This document shows positions 37,217 to 45,915 of a DNA stretch of 64,000 nucleotides, piece after piece (position 1 is the first letter of the stretch; the number at the start of each line of letters is the position of its first letter). The DNA lies in contig NZ_PJJJ01000037.1 in assembly GCF_002929495.1 (NCBI RefSeq), positions 124,001 to 188,000 on the forward strand, written 5' to 3'. The DNA comes from Cryobacterium sp. Y82 (GTDB taxonomy: Bacteria > Actinomycetota > Actinomycetes > Actinomycetales > Microbacteriaceae). The notes under the pieces are model-generated. The model saw nothing but the letters and a program-made list of their open reading frames with translations. It searched no databases and had not been told where the DNA came from. A program made the position numbers and the translations under genes.

Positions 37217-38386
37217 TTACTTCGCTGCGTGGGCGAGTTCGGCGGCCTTGGCGGCGCCCTCGTCCATGGTGGCGGCCAGTGTTACGAGCGGGTGGTTCGC
37301 CTCGGCGAGGATGCGACGACCCTCCTCGACGTTGTTACCGTCGAGGCGCACCACGAGCGGCTTGTTGGCGCTCGCACCGAGCTCGGCGAGCGCGCCCACG
37401 ATGCCCTTGGCGACGGCGTCACACGCGGTGATTCCACCGAAGACGTTGACGAAAACGCTCTTGACCTGCGGGTCGCCGAGAATGACGTCGAGGCCGGCGG
37501 CCATAACCTCAGCGGATGCTCCGCCCCCGATGTCGAGAAAGTTGGCCGGCTTGACGCTGCCGAAGTTCTCACCGGCGTAGGCGACGACGTCGAGCGTGCT
37601 CATGACGAGCCCCGCTCCGTTGCCGATGATGCCGACTTCACCGTCGAGCTTGACGTAGTTGAGGCCGGCAGCCTTGGCCTTGGCTTCGAGCGGGTCGGCC
37701 GCGGAGGCGTCCTCGAGGAGAGCGTGCTTGGGGTGACGGAAGTCGGCGTTCTCGTCGATCGTGACCTTGCCGTCGAGGGCGATGATGTCGCCCTCTTCGG
37801 TGAGCACGAGGGGGTTGACCTCGACCAGGGTCGCGTCTTCGCCCGTGAATACGTTGTACAGCTTGACGAAGACCGGGGCAACCTTATCGATAAGCTCGGC
37901 CGGGAACTTGGCGTCGATGGCGATCTGCTTCGCCACCGCCAGGTCGATGCCAACCGAGGGATCGACGGCCGTGTAGGCGAGCGCTTCTGGCTTCTCGACG
38001 GCGAGAACTTCAATCTCCACGCCGCCCTCATAGCTAGCGAGCGACAGGTAGGACCGGTTGGACCGGTCCAGCAGCACGGAGAAGTAGAACTCCGCCTTGA
38101 TGCGGGCTCCGCCGGCCACCATGACGCGGTGAACGGTGTGACCTTTAATGTCAAGGCCCAGGATGCTCTGGCCAGCGGCCTCTGCGTCATCCGGAGTCTT
38201 GGCTACCTTGACGCCGCCGGCCTTGCCGCGGCCGCCGACCTTGACCTGTGCCTTGACGACAACAACGCCACCGAGCTTCTCGGCCGCTGCACGGACTTCG
38301 GCGGGGGTGTCCGCGATGATGCCCGGCAGAACCGGCACACCATATTCCTCAAAGAGGTCTCTCGCTTGGTATTCGTAAAGATCCAC
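37217..38386 (-). CDS. sucC: succinyl-CoA synthetase beta subunit
   Basis: 389-residue ATP-grasp subunit. [21 protein letters not shown] start, nucleotide-binding [38 protein letters not shown] (metal site), and the C-terminal [13 protein letters not shown]oA-ligase part. Starts at GTG 38386 with GGAAGAG upstream. First gene of sucCD; an operator-like palindrome lies about 90 bases upstream. Confidence 0.97.
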   Translation of the reverse strand: MDLYEYQARDLFEEYGVPVLPGIIADTPAEVRAAAEKLGGVVVVKAQVKVGGRGKAGGVKVAKTPDDAEAAGQSILGLDIKGHTVHRVMVAGGARIKAEFYFSVLLDRSNRSYLSLASYEGGVEIEVLAVEKPEALAYTAVDPSVGIDLAVAKQIAIDAKFPAELIDKVAPVFVKLYNVFTGEDATLVEVNPLVLTEEGDIIALDGKVTIDENADFRHPKHALLEDASAADPLEAKAKAAGLNYVKLDGEVGIIGNGAGLVMSTLDVVAYAGENFGSVKPANFLDIGGGASAEVMAAGLDVILGDPQVKSVFVNVFGGITACDAVAKGIVGALAELGASANKPLVVRLDGNNVEEGRRILAEANHPLVTLAATMDEGAAKAAELAHAAK

Positions 38387-38471
38387 GCTGCTCTTCCAAT
38401 CCGCGTCTTGGCGATCACACCGCCGGTGAAGATATATGAGGTTGTTGGTAACAGCAGTCGTTGCCGTAAAT

Positions 38472-38489
38472 TAGCTCGACATCAAGACA
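38472..38489. promoter_or_regulatory. palindromic operator upstream of sucC
   Basis: TAGCTCGACATCAAGACA, 86-103 bases before sucC. It matches the icd site TATCTTGACATCGAGATA at 14 of 18 positions, with consensus TAKCTYGACATCRAGAYA and comparable distance to the start codon. Confidence 0.6.
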
Positions 38490-38585
38490 TACCGGCCCGA
38501 GAAAACTCTAGCGCGTGATTCGAACGGCGCGGCGCACGCGCCCAGCCGCCGAAACACCACTGTGGTGCCACGAAACACCACCGCG

Positions 38586-38602
38586 AAGGCTAGCCACACC
38601 TT
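38586..38602. promoter_or_regulatory. possible DtxR/IdeR-type metal box before the VIT gene
   Basis: AAGGCTAGCCACACCTT agrees at 12 of 17 positions with the core of the DtxR/IdeR consensus TAGGTTAGCCTAACCTA. It lies 37-53 bases before a metal transporter start, where a metal-dependent repressor would act. By-eye match only. Confidence 0.4.
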
Positions 38603-38639
38603 GCTGGACGAGGCCCCCACTCAGTGCTTATCTAGGTCT

Positions 38640-39350
38640 ATGACTGATCTTGTTCAAGCGGTGGAACCGCACGCCGCCGGCCTCGCTTCCCGGCTGAACT
38701 GGCTGCGCGCCGGTGTTCTCGGCGCGAACGACGGCATCGTCTCCGTCGCTGCCCTCGTTGTCGGTGTTGCGGCCGCGACGACCGATTCCCACGTCATTCT
38801 CATCGCCGGTGTCGCGAGCCTCCTCGCCGGCGCGATTTCGATGGCCCTCGGCGAGTACGTGTCGGTGAGCAGTCAACGTGACTCCGAACGCGCCCTCATC
38901 GCCAAGGAAACCTGGGAACTCGAGAACGAGCCCGAGGAAGAACTCGCCGAATTGGCTGGGTTCTACCAAGCCAAGGGACTCTCATCCGCGACCGCCCAGC
39001 AGGTAGCGATCGAGCTCACCAAGCATGACGCCCTCGCAGCGCACCTCGAAGTTGAGTTGCACATCACCGAGCAGGACGTATCGAATCCGTGGCATGCTGC
39101 CTACGCATCCGCTATCGCCTTCACCGTCGGCGCTGCACTCCCCCTGCTGGCCGTTCTGCTGCCCCCGGCCGAGTGGCGCATCGCAGCCACCTTTGTCGCG
39201 GTTCTCGTGGCCCTGGTCATCACCGGCTGGCTCAGCGCGCACCTCGGCAACAGTCCCAAACCGCGCGCTATTGCCCGCATCGTCATCGGCGGCATTCTCG
39301 CACTCGCCGTGACCTACGTCATCGGGGCGTTGATCGGCGGCGGTGTTTAG
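38640..39350 (+). CDS. VIT1/CCC1-family iron/manganese transporter
   Basis: 236-residue membrane protein. NWLRAGVLGANDGIVSVAALVVGVAAA and GAISMALGEYVSVSSQRDSERA are the family hallmarks (conserved Asp, Met and Glu of the translocation helices). A cytosolic Glu-rich region (ELENEPEEELAELAGFYQAKGLS) follows, as in metal-binding domains of VIT1, then three C-terminal helices. Exports or sequesters Fe2+/Mn2+. ATG 38640. Confidence 0.9.
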   Translation: MTDLVQAVEPHAAGLASRLNWLRAGVLGANDGIVSVAALVVGVAAATTDSHVILIAGVASLLAGAISMALGEYVSVSSQRDSERALIAKETWELENEPEEELAELAGFYQAKGLSSATAQQVAIELTKHDALAAHLEVELHITEQDVSNPWHAAYASAIAFTVGAALPLLAVLLPPAEWRIAATFVAVLVALVITGWLSAHLGNSPKPRAIARIVIGGILALAVTYVIGALIGGGV

Positions 39351-39368
39351 TAGCGGCGGTGTTTAGTG
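39336..39368. repeat. short tandem duplication over the VIT stop codon
   Basis: GGCGGTGTTTAGT is repeated 16 bases later, so the stop codon region of the VIT gene occurs twice in tandem. A small slippage duplication, probably neutral. Confidence 0.6.
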
Positions 39369-39468
39369 GCTGCGTCTACCGTGCTGGGCTCACAGCCAAC
39401 TCCGGGTTCCATCTCGACCGGGTGGATAGGCTGAAAATATGGCATCACTGCACATCGGAGCTGGCCCT

Positions 39469-39849
39469 ATGTCGCGATCCTCGATCGGTACGGCGGGCGC
39501 TCTCGACGCGGCCCTCGTGCTGGCTTTCGCCGCGATCGGCCGATTGAGCCATGGCGAGAGTCTGGCGGGACTGGGCGTAACCTATTGGCCGTTCCTCGGC
39601 GGTTTAATCATCGGCTGGCTTGCGCTGCGTGCCTGGCGACACCCGCGCCGCATTGTCTGGACCGGCCTCGGCATCTGGATCGCTACCGTGGCGGGCGGCC
39701 TTCTGTTGCGCCTCGCCAGTGGCCAGGGCGTTCAACTCAGTTTTGCGATCGTTACGACCATCGTGCTCGGCCTGTTTCTCCTCGGCTGGCGTGCCATCGC
39801 CGCGCTCCTGCGCCGCCGCGACCGCCAGCACATGCCCGCCGCCGCCTGA
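39469..39849 (+). CDS. DUF3054 family membrane protein
   Basis: 126-residue protein with four predicted helices; ALDAALVLAFAAIGRLSHGE and the C-terminal LGWRAIAALLRRR fit the DUF3054 family of actinobacteria. Function unknown. ATG 39469 has GGAG eight bases upstream; ATG 39439 would add ten residues. Convergent with apbE. Confidence 0.75.
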   Translation: MSRSSIGTAGALDAALVLAFAAIGRLSHGESLAGLGVTYWPFLGGLIIGWLALRAWRHPRRIVWTGLGIWIATVAGGLLLRLASGQGVQLSFAIVTTIVLGLFLLGWRAIAALLRRRDRQHMPAAA

Positions 39850-39883
39850 TTTCAGGATCACGCTGGCCCACACGCACACTCAC

Positions 39884-40654
39884 CTATTCGGCCCGCCTCA
39901 GACCCGGAGTCGCGAGCAACTGGCCGTCACGCAGCACCGCGAGGACGTCGATGGCGAAGTGCTCGGTCATCTTGTTCAGGGTCGTCTCTCCGCCGGCCAC
40001 GATCGCCGTCGCGAGTATGTCGGCAGTGACGATATCGGCTGCGAATACACTCACCTGGCGAAACGGCGACGGTTCGCCGTTCAGGGCGGTCCAAATGTGT
40101 TCGCCGCGTTCGGCGCTACCCGACGTTGCCACGGCCCGCAGCGGATGCCCCAGCGGTACGTGCGCAATCACGTTGCCCCGATTGCCCGGATCGACGATCG
40201 CTACGACCCGTTCGGGGTGCCCGGCCTCCTCGCTGACCAAAACATCACCGCCAGCGTTGATGGACCAGTTGGCCGGGCCGCGCGCCGTCAGAGCTGCTCC
40301 GGCTTCGGCGATGGCGAGCGCCTTAACGATGCCCGAGAGGTCGACGACGCCATCGGCACGATGAGGTGTGAACACGCCCTGGGTGCGTTCCCGCCACGTC
40401 AACGCGAGGGCGTAGCAGTCGCGCAGACCCTGACTCGCCTCGGTCAAACGGATGTCCCCGCGCGCGATGCGACTCAGCTCTGAGTGCTCTCGGTACAGGC
40501 TGAACTGCTCGTCCCAGCGACGGAACACCGTCTCGACCAGCTCTATGGCATCGGCAGGGGCAGGCGAATCGGGCAGTCGCAGACTCACGACCGTCCCCAT
40601 CGTTTCGAAGGTGAGCGCGGGCATCCGCTTGTAATCGCGGCGCACGGTGGGCAC
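39884..40654 (-). CDS. apbE: FAD:protein FMN transferase (ApbE-like)
   Basis: 256-residue enzyme that attaches FMN to Thr/Ser of target proteins. Conserved pieces: ETMGTVVSLRLP, VVDLSGIVKALAIAEA, WSINAGGDVLV (GGD flavin/Mg site), AVATSGSAERGEHIW and the VFAADIVTADILATA Asp/Thr metal site. No signal peptide or lipobox is seen, unlike many ApbE proteins. GTG 40654 follows directly on the stop of the FMN-binding gene (TAG then GTG). The target is most likely that neighbour. Confidence 0.9.
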   Translation of the reverse strand: MPTVRRDYKRMPALTFETMGTVVSLRLPDSPAPADAIELVETVFRRWDEQFSLYREHSELSRIARGDIRLTEASQGLRDCYALALTWRERTQGVFTPHRADGVVDLSGIVKALAIAEAGAALTARGPANWSINAGGDVLVSEEAGHPERVVAIVDPGNRGNVIAHVPLGHPLRAVATSGSAERGEHIWTALNGEPSPFRQVSVFAADIVTADILATAIVAGGETTLNKMTEHFAIDVLAVLRDGQLLATPGLRRAE

Positions 40655-41128
40655 CTAGAACCCCGCCGTATCGAGAGCCGATTGCAGTGATTGCCGGTAG
40701 CCGTCGCTCGTGTACGTGGCGCCGCTCACGTTTTGCACGCTCGCGGACTGCGCGGCAAGCACCTCGGTGCGCAGGATTGGTGCAGCTCGGTTGCTGATCT
40801 GCACCGACCTGCCGTCGTGGTTGGTGAGCTGGAGGGCGGAGATGTCAGTGATGGCACCAGCTGCGATTGTCACGGAGACCTGCATGTTGCCAAACCGGGT
40901 GGCCACCACCGAGCCGGTGAAGGTTCCCGATTGAGCGGCGGATGCGGCCGTCGCGCTGATCGCTTCAGCAGCTGCCGGATTGGCCGCGCTCGCCGCAGCG
41001 GCGTCGGTTCCGGAGGTACTCGAGGCAAGACTGTGCGACGCGTCGATCGCCTGCGATCCAAGTTGCCAGCCGACGCCGACAATCGAGATGGAGGCCAGTG
41101 CGGACAAGGCCACTGCACGTGCTCTCAC
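40655..41128 (-). CDS. FMN-binding domain protein, flavinylation target
   Basis: 157 residues: N-terminal membrane anchor or signal (VALSALASISIVGVGWQLG), an Ala/Ser/Thr-rich spacer (about 35-68), then an FMN-binding domain (TGSVVATRFGNMQVSVTIAAGAI). It ends with NVSGATYTSDGYRQSLQSAL. SGATYT is the flavinylation motif recognised by ApbE, with Thr140 the expected attachment site. Probably an extracytoplasmic electron carrier. GTG 41128 overlaps the stop of the reductase gene (GTGA). Confidence 0.87.
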   Translation of the reverse strand: MRARAVALSALASISIVGVGWQLGSQAIDASHSLASSTSGTDAAAASAANPAAAEAISATAASAAQSGTFTGSVVATRFGNMQVSVTIAAGAITDISALQLTNHDGRSVQISNRAAPILRTEVLAAQSASVQNVSGATYTSDGYRQSLQSALDTAGF

Positions 41129-42549
41129 CAGTCAAACCTTTCGTAGTGGATCTGCTTCTTGGGAACTCCGCCAGCGCGGGCATCTCGCACGACGGCGTCG
41201 GTCCACGGCCGGGGGCCGCAGACGTAGATATCGGAGTCCAGTAGTTCAGGCACGACCGTGTGCAGGGTGATGCCGGCGCGGACAGCATCCGCTGGAAGCC
41301 AGGTGCTCACGCCCGTGGGTCGTTTGCCGGCGATGATGCGCAGCTCGGCGCCGCGAAGCCGGCACAGGTCGGTGAGTTCGTCAACCAGGTAGGTATCGCC
41401 GAGGCTGTGCGAGCGGAGCAGCACGGTGGCGTTGCCGGGCACGAATGACACCGTTTCCAGCAGCGACCGAATGGGGGCGACGCCGATACCGGCCGCGATC
41501 AGCACGACGCGGGGCGAGGTTCGAGCGTTCTCGGTGAAGAGCCCGTACGGGCCTTCGAAGCTGACCCGGGTGCCGCGTTTCACCCGGGGAAGCTGCTGCG
41601 AGGCATCGCCCAGGCCGCGAACCGTGATGCGCAGTCCGCGCTCACTCGGCGCTGACGACAAGGAGAACGGATGCGCCTGCCACCAGAGTCCATGGGCCCA
41701 GAACCGCCAGACGAAGAACTGTCCGGAGGTCGCCCGGAGTTTGTCCAGCTTTCGGCCGGTCAGGGTGATGGAGACGACGCCAGGGGCGACGGCGTCCACT
41801 CGGTCTACCACGAGACGGTGGCGCAGCGACCGGGTGACCGGCAGCAGGAACCGAAATACGATAATGGAGCCGGCAACGGCAACGTAGAGGGCGAGCCAGT
41901 AGTAGCGGGCGATGGCGCCCTCACTGAGTAGGTTCCCCACGCTCAGCTGGTGCGGGATGGCGACAAGCACGGACAGGTAGGCGAGCAGGTGCACGGCATG
42001 CCAGGCCTCGTAGCGAAACTTACGACGCACGACCACGAGCGAGGTGATGACGACACCGATCATGAGCGCGAGGCCGAGAAAGGCAAGCGGCATGTCAGGC
42101 AAGCCCGTGAACATGTTCCAGGTCTCGGCAACTACGTTCACGTTCTCGGCGAGCGCGTAGCCGGTGATGAGCAGAGCCGCATGGCCCAGGATGAGGTACA
42201 GGGCCGGCTTACCGAGCGACTGGTGCACGGCCATGGCCTGATCGTGCCCGAAGGCGCGGTCGATCGGGGGCAGCCGCGCGGCCAACACGAGCATTACGAG
42301 CAGAAGGTCGGTGCCGACCAGCCCGGCGACGATTCCGAGCGAGCTGAAGGCCTCGGCGGGCGTTCCGAACCTGGCAGCTCCCCCGTCAGCGAGAAAGATG
42401 GCGATCACGATGGCGACCGATGCGACGCAGAGAATCTGCAGGCTATCGGCCAAGCGCATCCGCTTGTTGTAGGCGGGGTGCAGGGTCGCAGCGCGGCTTT
42501 GGCGCGTGGGCACCGGGGCGGTTCGAGTGGTGCGCGTGTCGAGGCTCAT
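41125..42549 (-). CDS. ferric reductase-like membrane flavoprotein
   Basis: 474 residues. The N-terminal half has a ferric-reductase-like transmembrane domain with paired haem-ligand His candidates (AVHQSLGKPALYLILGHAALL and EAWHAVHLLAYLSVLVAIPHQL). The C-terminal half is a ferredoxin-NADP reductase module: FAD site QAHPFSLSSAP, pyridine-nucleotide loop LIAAGIGVAPIRSLLE and VCGPRPWTDAVV. It would carry electrons from NAD(P)H via FAD and haem across the membrane to the adjacent FMN-binding protein. First gene of a three-gene overlapping operon. ATG 42549. Confidence 0.9.
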   Translation of the reverse strand: MSLDTRTTRTAPVPTRQSRAATLHPAYNKRMRLADSLQILCVASVAIVIAIFLADGGAARFGTPAEAFSSLGIVAGLVGTDLLLVMLVLAARLPPIDRAFGHDQAMAVHQSLGKPALYLILGHAALLITGYALAENVNVVAETWNMFTGLPDMPLAFLGLALMIGVVITSLVVVRRKFRYEAWHAVHLLAYLSVLVAIPHQLSVGNLLSEGAIARYYWLALYVAVAGSIIVFRFLLPVTRSLRHRLVVDRVDAVAPGVVSITLTGRKLDKLRATSGQFFVWRFWAHGLWWQAHPFSLSSAPSERGLRITVRGLGDASQQLPRVKRGTRVSFEGPYGLFTENARTSPRVVLIAAGIGVAPIRSLLETVSFVPGNATVLLRSHSLGDTYLVDELTDLCRLRGAELRIIAGKRPTGVSTWLPADAVRAGITLHTVVPELLDSDIYVCGPRPWTDAVVRDARAGGVPKKQIHYERFDW

Positions 42550-42580
42550 GAGTAGAGCATCGACCGGGGTGCCATCGAAT

Positions 42581-42594
42581 GGCTATCGATAACC
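42581..42594. promoter_or_regulatory. palindrome in the promoter of the flavin electron-transfer operon
   Basis: GGCTATCGATAACC, a 14-bp palindrome with one mismatched pair, 32-45 bases before the reductase start. Likely operator; regulator unknown. Confidence 0.4.
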
Positions 42595-42614
42595 TGTGAA
42601 CAGTCTGTGTGTCG

Positions 42615-43347
42615 TCAATGCCTCTTTTTCAGCTGCCCCCTCGCCCGCACGAGCAGCACGATCGCCAGGGCGATGACGCTGCCGAGTACCGTCTCGAGCA
42701 CCCGATCGACCAGTAGCGCCGGCACCGGAACCGGGCTCGTGAGGTGCACCACGGTGAGAGCGAGCGGGGTTACGAACAGCAGGGCCGCTCCGTAGTGGCG
42801 ACCAATCAGAATTTCGGCGCCGAACTGGCCGAGCGCGATGACCAGAATGAGCACGGCGACCGGAGGCCCGGGCAAAAGCACGAGGGCGGTCAGGCCGACG
42901 CCCAGCGTTGTGCCGATCATACGGTGGACCGCTCGCGACACGGAGTGCTTCGCTCCCGGTGGCGGCAACACCGCAATCACGCTGACGACCGCCCAGGTTC
43001 TTGTAGAGGTCGGGCTCACGGCGTCAGGGCGAGTATGAGGGCGAAGGTGATGATGGCGAGCAGAGCGTGCCGGCAACGGTGACGGTGCGCAGCCGCACCC
43101 GGTAGGGCTCGTTGCGGCCTAACAACGCCGTCATCCCGCCGAAGGCCGCGTAGGCGGCCCAGTCCAGTTGTCCAGTGAGCACGAGCACGGTGAGCGGCAG
43201 CGCAATGGCGACTGCGGCGCGGGCGGCGACCTCGAGTTGGAAGGCACTCAGGGAAACCACCCACTGTTTTAGGGATTCAGGCTTGCCCGGTTCCCTGTCC
43301 GGGCCGGGACCAACGGCGTGCACCCTAGATTTTTTCGATCGGGGCAA
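42615..43347 (-). pseudogene. FUSC-family transporter, broken
   Basis: Remains of an aromatic-acid-exporter-like FUSC protein. The first part (QLEVAARAAVAIALPLTVLV ... AAYAAFGGMTALLGRNEPYRVRLRTVTVAGT) shifts frame near 43062 into ALLAIITFALILALTP, then near 43022 into SPTSTRTWAVVSVIAVLPPPGAKHSV ... EILIGRHYGAALLFVTPLALTVV. Three frames are therefore needed, and roughly 100 or more residues normally lying between the two halves are missing. Its 5' end overlaps the end of the helicase gene by about 23 bases. Confidence 0.75.
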
Positions 43348-45865
43348 TCTTGATCAACAGCTTTTTGGCGCCCGCAGCGTCGAACTGCACGTGCGCGATG
43401 CGCTTGGTGCCCTCACCGGTGACCTGGTTGACCCGGCCTTCGCCGAAGTCGTGATGACGGATACGGTCGCCCGCCGTCAGTTCGAGGCTGCCGTTGTCGC
43501 GCACCGTTCCGGTGATTTTGTTGGCCCACTCGGTCTTCGGCTTGCCTGGCGGCAGGCCGGTCTGCTGCCTGCTGCGACCGCCGAAGTCATCTGAACTGCC
43601 CGATCCACTCAGCGAGTTGCCGAAACCGCCGAAGCCACCATCGCGGCGCGCGTTGAGCGCCCGCGGCTGGGTACCGCCGCGGGAGTTGGCCATGCCCGGC
43701 GACTGTTTCCAGTCGATGAGATCGGCCGGAATCTCCTGCAGGTATCGACTCGGCATGGCCACGTTAATATCGCCGAACTGGGCCCTCGTCAAAGCGAGGG
43801 AGAGGTAAAGCCGCTTGCGGGCGCGAGTGATGCCCACGTAGAACAGGCGGCGTTCTTCAGCGGGACCGCCCGGCTCGTTGGCCGACATCTGGTGCGGCAG
43901 CAGCCCCTCCTCGACGCCGGTCAGGAACACGGCCTCATATTCGAGGCCTTTCGCGGTGTGCAGCGTCATCAGCGAGACGGTGCCGGAGGCGTCGTCGAGG
44001 TCGTCGGCCGCGGCCACAAGGGAGACCTGCGTGAGAAAGTCAACGAGACCGCCGTCGGGGTTTTCTTTATTGAAGTCTTTGGTCTGGGCGACGAGCTCCT
44101 CGATGTTCTCGGCCCGCACCTCATCTTGCGGGTCACGGCTGTTTCGCAACACGGCGAGCAGCCCGCTGCCGCTCAGCAGAAACTCGAGCACCTCGCTGAC
44201 GTTAGCCGCACCGACATTGGAGCCGCCGACCGGCACACCATCGTCGGTGACCGAGGTCGGCACGAGCATGAGCGCTGCGGCGTCGAGCAGCTCGGCCAAT
44301 TTCAGGATGGCGCCGGTCACCTTCGGGCCGAGGCCGAGTGCGGCGGAGTTGCGCATGGCCTGGCGAAAGGTGAGTTCGTTGTCGTCGGCGAAGCTCGACA
44401 GCCCGGTTTCGGTGGCCGGGCCGATGCCGCGCTTGGGGGTGTTCAGAATGCGGCGCAGCGCGAGTTCGTCAACCGGGTTGGCGACGGCGATGAGGTAGGC
44501 CAGGGCATCCTTGATTTCGGCTCGCTCATAGAACTTGGTACCACCGACCACCCGATACGGCGTGGCCGAGCGCACCAGAATCTCTTCCAACGCTCGAGTC
44601 TGCGCGTTGGTGCGATAGAACACGGCCATGTCGCGGTACGCCATGCCGGCGGCGTGCAGCACCTGGATCTCGTCGGAGACGAACTGGGCTTCGTCGTGCC
44701 CGGAATATGCGGTGAAACCGACGATCTTCTCACCGTCGCCGCCCGCACTCCAGAGCTTCTTGTCGGTGCGGTCGAAGTTGTGGCCGATCACCGCGTTCGC
44801 TGCCGAGAGAATGTTCTGGGTCGACCGGTAGTTCTGCTCCAGCAGAATCACCTTCGCGCCCGGGTAGTCCCGCTCGAAACCGCTGATGTTGCGGGTGTCT
44901 GCGCCGCGGAAGGCGTAGATCGACTGGTCGGAGTCGCCGACAACGGTGAGCGACGCCCCGGGGATGGCGCCGGTGGCGTCACGCAGGTTACGCACGTGCA
45001 CGCCGTCGTCTTCCATCTCCTGGGCGAGCTCGGCGGTGACCGGCCGGGTGAGCTCGTGCACGAGGGCATACTGGGCGTGGTTGGTGTCCTGGTATTCGTC
45101 GACCAGCAGGTGCCGAAACCGACGTCGATACAGGGCGGCGACCTTGGGGAACGCGCGGAACAGGTAGACAGTCTCGCCGATAAGATCGTCGAAGTCGAGC
45201 GCGCTCGCGGCGCGCAGCCGGGCGGAGTACTGCCGAAAAATCTCGACGAACATGACCTCCTGCGGGTCGCTCATGTTCGCATTGCGGGCGTAGGAATCGG
45301 CGTCGGCGAGCTCATTCTTGAGCTTGGAGATCTTGGCGCCGGCCGAGCCAGGAGTGAACCCGTAGGTATCGGCGTCGAGCCCCTTGATGATGCGCTTGAG
45401 GGTGACCTTGGTGTCGGCCGAGTCGTAGATGCTGAAGGTGCTCGACAAACCGATCTTCTCGGCTTCGCGGCGCAGAATGCGCACGCAGGACGAGTGGAAG
45501 GTGCTGATCCACATTCCATCGGAGCCCTGGCCGAGGATGGCGTGCACCCGCTCGCGCATTTCGGCGGCGGCTTTATTGGTGAAGGTGATGGCAAGAATCT
45601 GGCTCGGCCAGGCATCGCGGGTTTCGAGCAGGCTCGCCACCCGCCGGGTGAGCACGCTGGTCTTGCCCGAGCCGGCGCCGGCGATGATGAGCAGCGCCTG
45701 GCCGCGATATTTGACGGCCTCTTTCTGCTGCGGGTTGAGCCCGTCGAGCAGTGGGCTCTGTTCGCGTTCCCCCGTGCCCGCGTACCCGTTCGAATCGAGA
45801 ATAATCGGCGTGGCCGAACGATTTGAGGTTGCGGGCGCGGATTCCGCGTTCAGAGGTGTGGTCAT
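43325..45865 (-). CDS. pcrA: UvrD/PcrA-type superfamily 1 DNA helicase
   Basis: 846-residue 3'-5' helicase for excision repair and removal of recombinase. Motifs in order: GLNPQQKEAVKYRGQALLIIAGAGSGKT (Q motif and Walker A), ITFTNKAAAEMRERV, LLVDEYQDTNHAQY (motif II), VGDSDQSIYAFRGAD (III), LEQNYRSTQNIL (IV), VSLMTLHTAKGLEYEAVFL (V), RRLFYVGITRARKRLYL (VI). The C-terminal Tudor-like RNA-polymerase-binding domain is present (LTAGDRIRHHDFGEGRV). ATG 45865 is chosen although the frame extends further upstream. Confidence 0.95.
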   Translation of the reverse strand: MTTPLNAESAPATSNRSATPIILDSNGYAGTGEREQSPLLDGLNPQQKEAVKYRGQALLIIAGAGSGKTSVLTRRVASLLETRDAWPSQILAITFTNKAAAEMRERVHAILGQGSDGMWISTFHSSCVRILRREAEKIGLSSTFSIYDSADTKVTLKRIIKGLDADTYGFTPGSAGAKISKLKNELADADSYARNANMSDPQEVMFVEIFRQYSARLRAASALDFDDLIGETVYLFRAFPKVAALYRRRFRHLLVDEYQDTNHAQYALVHELTRPVTAELAQEMEDDGVHVRNLRDATGAIPGASLTVVGDSDQSIYAFRGADTRNISGFERDYPGAKVILLEQNYRSTQNILSAANAVIGHNFDRTDKKLWSAGGDGEKIVGFTAYSGHDEAQFVSDEIQVLHAAGMAYRDMAVFYRTNAQTRALEEILVRSATPYRVVGGTKFYERAEIKDALAYLIAVANPVDELALRRILNTPKRGIGPATETGLSSFADDNELTFRQAMRNSAALGLGPKVTGAILKLAELLDAAALMLVPTSVTDDGVPVGGSNVGAANVSEVLEFLLSGSGLLAVLRNSRDPQDEVRAENIEELVAQTKDFNKENPDGGLVDFLTQVSLVAAADDLDDASGTVSLMTLHTAKGLEYEAVFLTGVEEGLLPHQMSANEPGGPAEERRLFYVGITRARKRLYLSLALTRAQFGDINVAMPSRYLQEIPADLIDWKQSPGMANSRGGTQPRALNARRDGGFGGFGNSLSGSGSSDDFGGRSRQQTGLPPGKPKTEWANKITGTVRDNGSLELTAGDRIRHHDFGEGRVNQVTGEGTKRIAHVQFDAAGAKKLLIKIAPIEKI

Positions 45866-45915
45866 GTCGGTTTCCAGTGTAGGCGAGGCCCCTGACAGGC
45901 GGGCGGGCGGCATAC

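Noticed and set aside
41500-41530. tRNA T-loop-like GGTTCGAG
   Set aside because: It lies in the reductase coding sequence and no cloverleaf can be drawn around it; the same holds for similar strings near 42527 and 46365.
43892-45826. 644-codon plus-strand frame opposite the helicase
   Set aside because: Antisense to complete PcrA motifs; no recognisable domain.
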